Under the pieces are notes generated by a model, which saw only the letters and a list, made by a program, of their open reading frames with translations, did no database searches and had not been told where the DNA came from. The position numbers and the translations under genes are program-made. A stretch of DNA of 64,000 nucleotides from Flabesymbios commensalis (lineage: Eukaryota > Annelida > Polychaeta > Terebellida > Flabelligeridae), in assembly GCA_964017125.1 (NCBI GenBank), contig OZ024902.1:50624470-50688469 (forward strand), read 5' to 3'. Positions 51,001 to 57,000 of the stretch are shown here, in pieces (the first letter of the stretch is position 1; each line of letters opens with the position of its first letter).

Positions 51001-54000
51001 ACTGCCATTATAAATATTTACATTACTTCAGTACGGGGATCGTCTTTATACATGTACGTCAGAATCTAACGTCCACAGACGTCAGATTCTGACGTATGAA
51101 GACGGTCCCCTCGTTTAAGTCGGTTTATATATTATATTCTGTGAAACGCAGTGACGTCACCGGAAACACTTTTGAATGGCTACTCGGTGAATTTTTTTTA
51201 TATAATACCAACTCCGCCATACGTCATTGTATTAGCTGGCTCAGTTAAAATATTGAATGTCAAGGCTATTGAGTTGTAAAGTTGCGACCTGGGTTTAAAC
51301 TGGTGATTGGATAATCACAAACAGTCGGTTTAAAACCGAATCGAACAAAATAAATAATATAACAAGATAAAGTTAATTTATTGGATTAACATTAAATAGG
51401 GATAACTCGCTGAACTTTAAAGTGTCAATATCGAAGCAAATACGTCGGAGAATCGGAGGACAGATAAGACTCTAATGGAGATTTAGACCAATAAAGATAT
51501 CAACCACTTTCAACACACAATAACGATTTTATAACTGTCGACCATTTATTCTTACATCAGATATAGTTTCACACAACTTCCGGAAGGCCAAATTTAATTT
51601 AAAACCGATTCCAACAAAATAAATAATATAACAAGATAACGTTAATTTATCGGATTAACATTGAAAAGGGATAACTCGCTGAACGTCAAAGTGTCAATAT
51701 CGGAGCGAATACGTCGGAGAATCGGAGGACAGATAAGACTCTAATCATGCTAATGGAGATTTAGATCAATAAAGGTATCAACCCCTTTCAACACACTATA
51801 ACGACTTCATAACTGTTGACCATTTATTCTTACATCAGATATAGTTTTACACAACTTCCATATATATGTAGCAAAGCTCTATGTTGTAAATGTTATGCAT
51901 ATTCCGAGCGTCTTACTACAGAGTGATAAATATAATCCTTTCACAAATAATCCATCTGGTATGTATATCCAAAACAGTGACTTTCCCAACTTATATACAT
52001 GTAACTGAATTAAAGCAAGATTTATCGCTAGAAATAAATCTTCCTTTCATAAATAATCCAAATAGTGAGTACTCCATATTATGTCTCCTCCTCGTTTATA
52101 TCTATGCTAAACTCATAAGTACTATGATAATACTGATTTCTTCTTATGACGAGTAGAAGAACTCAGTATTTAACGATTTCGAATTTATAACTTTCACACA
52201 TATCAAAATTTTGTCAAAGAAAATAGGTAAAGCCAAAAACGTATGTAGAGGTCCGAAAGGTATCCGAAAATCAAAATGACAAAAGTTTATAGCTAAATTT
52301 CTAAATTTACCAATTTCTAAAATGTTCCCCTCTCTCAGGCAAACTGGAGATTACATGCCATCCGAGAAGGTGTGGCTCAATCTCAGCAGCCAATCCGCCA
52401 TCTTGTTAGAGAGATTGAATGTCCCTAGAACAAGATGGCAGACATCCACGTGGGGAAAATGACAGACGAAGGTATACTAATTACTTCTCTAATTTGATGA
52501 TGACTGTATGTTTGTAACAAGGAACTCCTTTGTTCAGATGACAACTCCACAAAATGGCCAATAAGTTACCCAGAGTTCACAAAGTAATAAAGACAATAAA
52601 GAAATAACCTCAGGCATTCAGCTCGTAAACCTTGTGGGTTATAATTAATCCTTCTCTAAAATCCATGTAGAAAGTTCAGACTAAATTACCACAGTATCAG
52701 CCTGTAATCAAACCAACAGCATCTCCGGTGGATGCTCTCATATGAAAGTGGGATGAGCTAAATACAATATATCTCAATAATTATACAAAACACAGTATAA
52801 ATTGAATACTAAACGTTTAACCTTACTGTTAAACGAGACCAAATAACTTAATTTAAAAGTATAATTTATGAGATATATACCTTAAAACACAAACAAACTT
52901 ATATAACTCGTCTTTTTACGAATATTCCTATGCTGTAGAATCGAATAAAACAGGGTAAGTATAATTAAGCTATTTTAGCTTAGGGTGGATATCTATCCTC
53001 TGGCTCCCTCCCTCATCCAAACACAGAGACGCCTTCTGCGAATTTATTGAGGAAGATCCCAAGGATCACTGACATTTATCTCCCTGAGTCAGCCGATAAA
53101 CCAAGTTATACAAAACCAAATTACCAATAACTCACGGCTCTGCAATACCGTCTTTAAATTATACAATTTAAAACTTACTTCATGTATGAATAAGGAAATG
53201 AGAATAGCACTCCCGGCAACTTCACGGAACACAAGATTAAACCATAAGATGAGGTAGAATTACTATCTACAGAGCTATTTCACATTTTATATACTAGGAG
53301 ACGCTGGCGAATGGATGTGAATAAACTTTCTCAATAATTGTCAATACAGGGAAATTATGTATTTTATATCCCACCGATTAAAAAAAAATTCCCAAGGGAA
53401 ATATTTAACAAGCTATTCATTTTCAAATTAAATAATATGATTTCCCGAAATAGTAATCTTCTCATTTTACTAGTCACAGTGTACTAACGAGGAGATGATC
53501 ACGTGAGTATCTAGTAGCATCAAGGAATATAAAAACTAGCATCAATGACTTGGTGTACACTATGGAATGTCTTACCTATCACTAAATTATTAACAACTGT
53601 TGTACATTACTGATATAGACAGGGAGGTGTGATGAGTTCTAATACCTCTTTCTGATATACAGTACACATTTTATCATTGGCTAGCTCCTCTAAAATAATA
53701 TAACTCCAGTAGAATTTAAACATATGATACATGAAATATATCCACCACATTATATACACAAACTCTCATTGTAATGAGTGACCATTTACTAGCAAGGTTG
53801 TTCCAATATAATATGCTCGACAGTTATCCAATCATTCCACTATACATTTCTAAACAATAGTTCACATATAAAAGTAATGGAGAATCTTATAGCTTTTTAC
53901 TGAAGATTAACATACCAACTTATCCGGGAAGCCAAATTGCAATTATCAGAATATTACACCAAGATTGTATCAACACTACGAATTCAGTCATTGCATGAGC

Positions 54001-57000
54001 AATGTAATGATAACTGGTCTGTTGACTCGATGTTTAATTATGTCTAATAACAAGGCAATATAACCTCTATCCCCCAGGAGCTAGACATAAGTGCGGTTGA
54101 TAACCTAGTGTAATTATAAACTGCTGCAAGTTAAGTAAACAATAGAACAATGTTATCTTAGTGTGTCAGCGTGTTGTAGAATTTATCTAAATAATAATTA
54201 AACATGTCAAAATGCACATTAAAATACACATGTAGTGCCCATGTACTTCTAATTCATCTAGAATCCAACCCTGAGGTATTCAGTAATAACCTGTCATTAA
54301 TAATCATACGTTTACTTCGTGACTTAAAAAAATGACACACAAACATATACAATATATGATAAATAGGACAATAACCAAACGTTACCCAATTCAACCCAAA
54401 CCCCTATTCTCCGGGGTTTTATACCACATCCGTGTTTCAGGATGTAAGAACGTAGTAACTAACAACTGTCTAACTACCCCAATTCTGACGAGAATTGTCA
54501 ACCCAAACCCCTATCTTTTGAGGTTTTAAACTACATTCGTGTTTCAGGATGTAAGAACGTTGTAACTAACTAAGGGACGCACCATTATATATCTGGGGGG
54601 GGGGGGGGGGTCTAGAATTTTTGTTGCTTGCAAACTTTTTTTTCTACCTCCGAGAGAAAACAAATTGGCGATGAACGTCCAACACATTTTTTCATTTTTT
54701 TTCTCGCCACACCCCCCCCCCAGATATTAAATAGTGCGTCTCTAACTGTCTAACTAACCCAATTCTGACGATACTTGTCAACCCAAACCACTAACCTCCG
54801 TGGTTTTAAACTATATCCCTGTTCGAGGATGTAAGAACGACTAACTGTCTAACTAACATTTTATATACTAGGAGACGCTGGCGAATGGATGTGAATAAGC
54901 TTTTTCTCAATAATTGTCAATACATGAAAATCATATATTTTATAAAGTTTCACAGAATTGTACACTATTGATATATACATTGTGGTCATTATTGTCGCCA
55001 AGACGTTCATTGCCGCGAATTATAGCTGGTGTCATTGCCTTCTCCTCTCGTGCTCTATGCATAATTCTGTGAGACGCAGAGACGTCATTCGGTGAAAACA
55101 AGGTTATATAAGAACCCTCCCCCATACTTATTGTATTAGTCAGCTCGGTGAAAACAAAGGAGGTCGAGGTCAATGATTTTAACAGAATAGTCGCCAAAGT
55201 TTCTCCAGAGGAACCCAAGGCTCATTTGCTTTGGAGGCATATTAGGCCTATGATATGCCGTTGGCTGCCACTACAGGTAGGCCTATATGTAGCGAGTAAG
55301 AAAATAATATACGTTTAACCAGTTTTAATTTCAATTAGTCTATAAACAATCATATTTATATGTATATATTGTATAGATTTGTTTTATCCACTTCGCCGTT
55401 GAAGTGATCTTCTATCATTATCAATAATAATAGCACACATAATAATATAATCATTTATTACTTCAATGCGACAAAAAAAATCATTTTTGAGAATGTATTT
55501 TGATGAGAAATATGAGAAAACATAATGTAATTTCTAAAGAGGAGTCAGTTCTGTTATGTGGTTAACTACAACTAAATCCTCAAAGTTACTTTTATCGTTT
55601 TCAGACGAAGAAGAAAAGCTCCAGAGCACGCAGCTGATCTGAATGCTCCATTGGAATCCTTGAATGACGCCACAGAGGATGATACACGGCACGGTGACCA
55701 TGGTGAAACTAGTGACAAAGGTGGGTAGACCTGATGAGCAGACCAGCAAATGTATGCCCTGTAAATTCAGCCCCTCAGCCTGAGCTCATTCAAAAAAAAA
55801 TAAATCTGACAAAAAACAGTTCGTCAGATTTGATTGATTATATTATCATGCAGCTTGGTCAGAAATGTCCCGATAATGCTACCATGCATCCTAGGTAGCG
55901 AAATGTTTTACTGTCAATACAACTAGCCGGTGGGCTGATATCTAGACATTTGTATTTCGCCTAACGGTCATTTTAAAGATAAGCATATTATTACCTCTCT
56001 CAGAAGTTGTCCGAAATAAATAATTTGGAGGCGAATAGATACCTATCCTACCCTCTGTTAACTGCATCTAAAAAAGTGTTTAATTATTTTTTCAAAGAAT
56101 AAAGAAAAAATCTTGTATCAGGGTGTCATTTTTTAAAAAGGCTTGATTTTTTTTAGACTATTTAACCTCTAGGGGTTTGGTATTTTGGATTAGTTAAAAA
56201 TAGCCGTATAGCACATCGGATTTTAAAACGGATCATTCAGATAAATATGTCACACCTTGTCATAAACATATATACCTTGTCACATAGACTTTCCATAATG
56301 AGACCTGGTAACCTTGACAAAAATATACACGTACTTTTTTTATGAGCTTGGTCCACTTGAAGTTATGTCTCGCTAATTCACGACTATCCCAGTAAACACA
56401 AAGCATTTGTATAACATTTGTACTATGTTGGACCAACGCCGAAGACGTTGGGCCGACGTTGTACAAATGTTATACAAATGTTTCGTGTTTGCTAGGATTA
56501 TCGTTTTTAATTTTTTTTAGCACACACCATCGTAAAAAACTAACAACCCACTTGATGTTGTGTTTTCAGGTAATTGGACTAGGTGCTTAGAAGGTTAATT
56601 GAGATTTTTATTGATATATATATTAATACATAAATATACTAACTGTACTTTTATCAGGAGCTTATGAGTGCATAAACATCACCATTTTCAAATAAACAGT
56701 AACATATAGAGCTATTTTACCCCAAATCTATTACTGCTCCATTTTAGGCTTTCTGACATTTCTTGTCAAGGTTGCCTGATATAATTATAGAACATTTATA
56801 TATATGATCATGATGTCAAACACTACGAACATGTCGTTTTTTTTCTTACACTTTAGGTATGCAGGGCGGTGGCCCTGGTGCAGTGGGAAAAGCTGCCTGC
56901 TTGCAAACTCGGGAGATCGTGGGTTTGAGCCACGCTCTGGCATCCAAGTTTCAAAGAAACAAAATGTTTCTTCCCCGCTCACTCGTAAATATTCACTATA

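Larger units (their letters stand above)
50842..55604. other. 4.8-kb intron after the transmembrane exon, repeat-rich
   Basis: It holds two ATTCTG MITE copies, a tandem 265-bp duplication, an interrupted about 105-bp array with a nested MITE, and a 90-bp direct repeat pair (53283-53371 and 54857-54944, ATTTTATATACTAGGAGACG). Between 52160 and 53280 I recognise nothing. No other exon was found. Confidence 0.6.

Noticed and set aside
53283-54944. 90-bp direct repeats as the LTRs of a small element
   Set aside because: No TG...CA ends, primer site or polypurine tract was seen. They are more likely two copies of a dispersed repeat.
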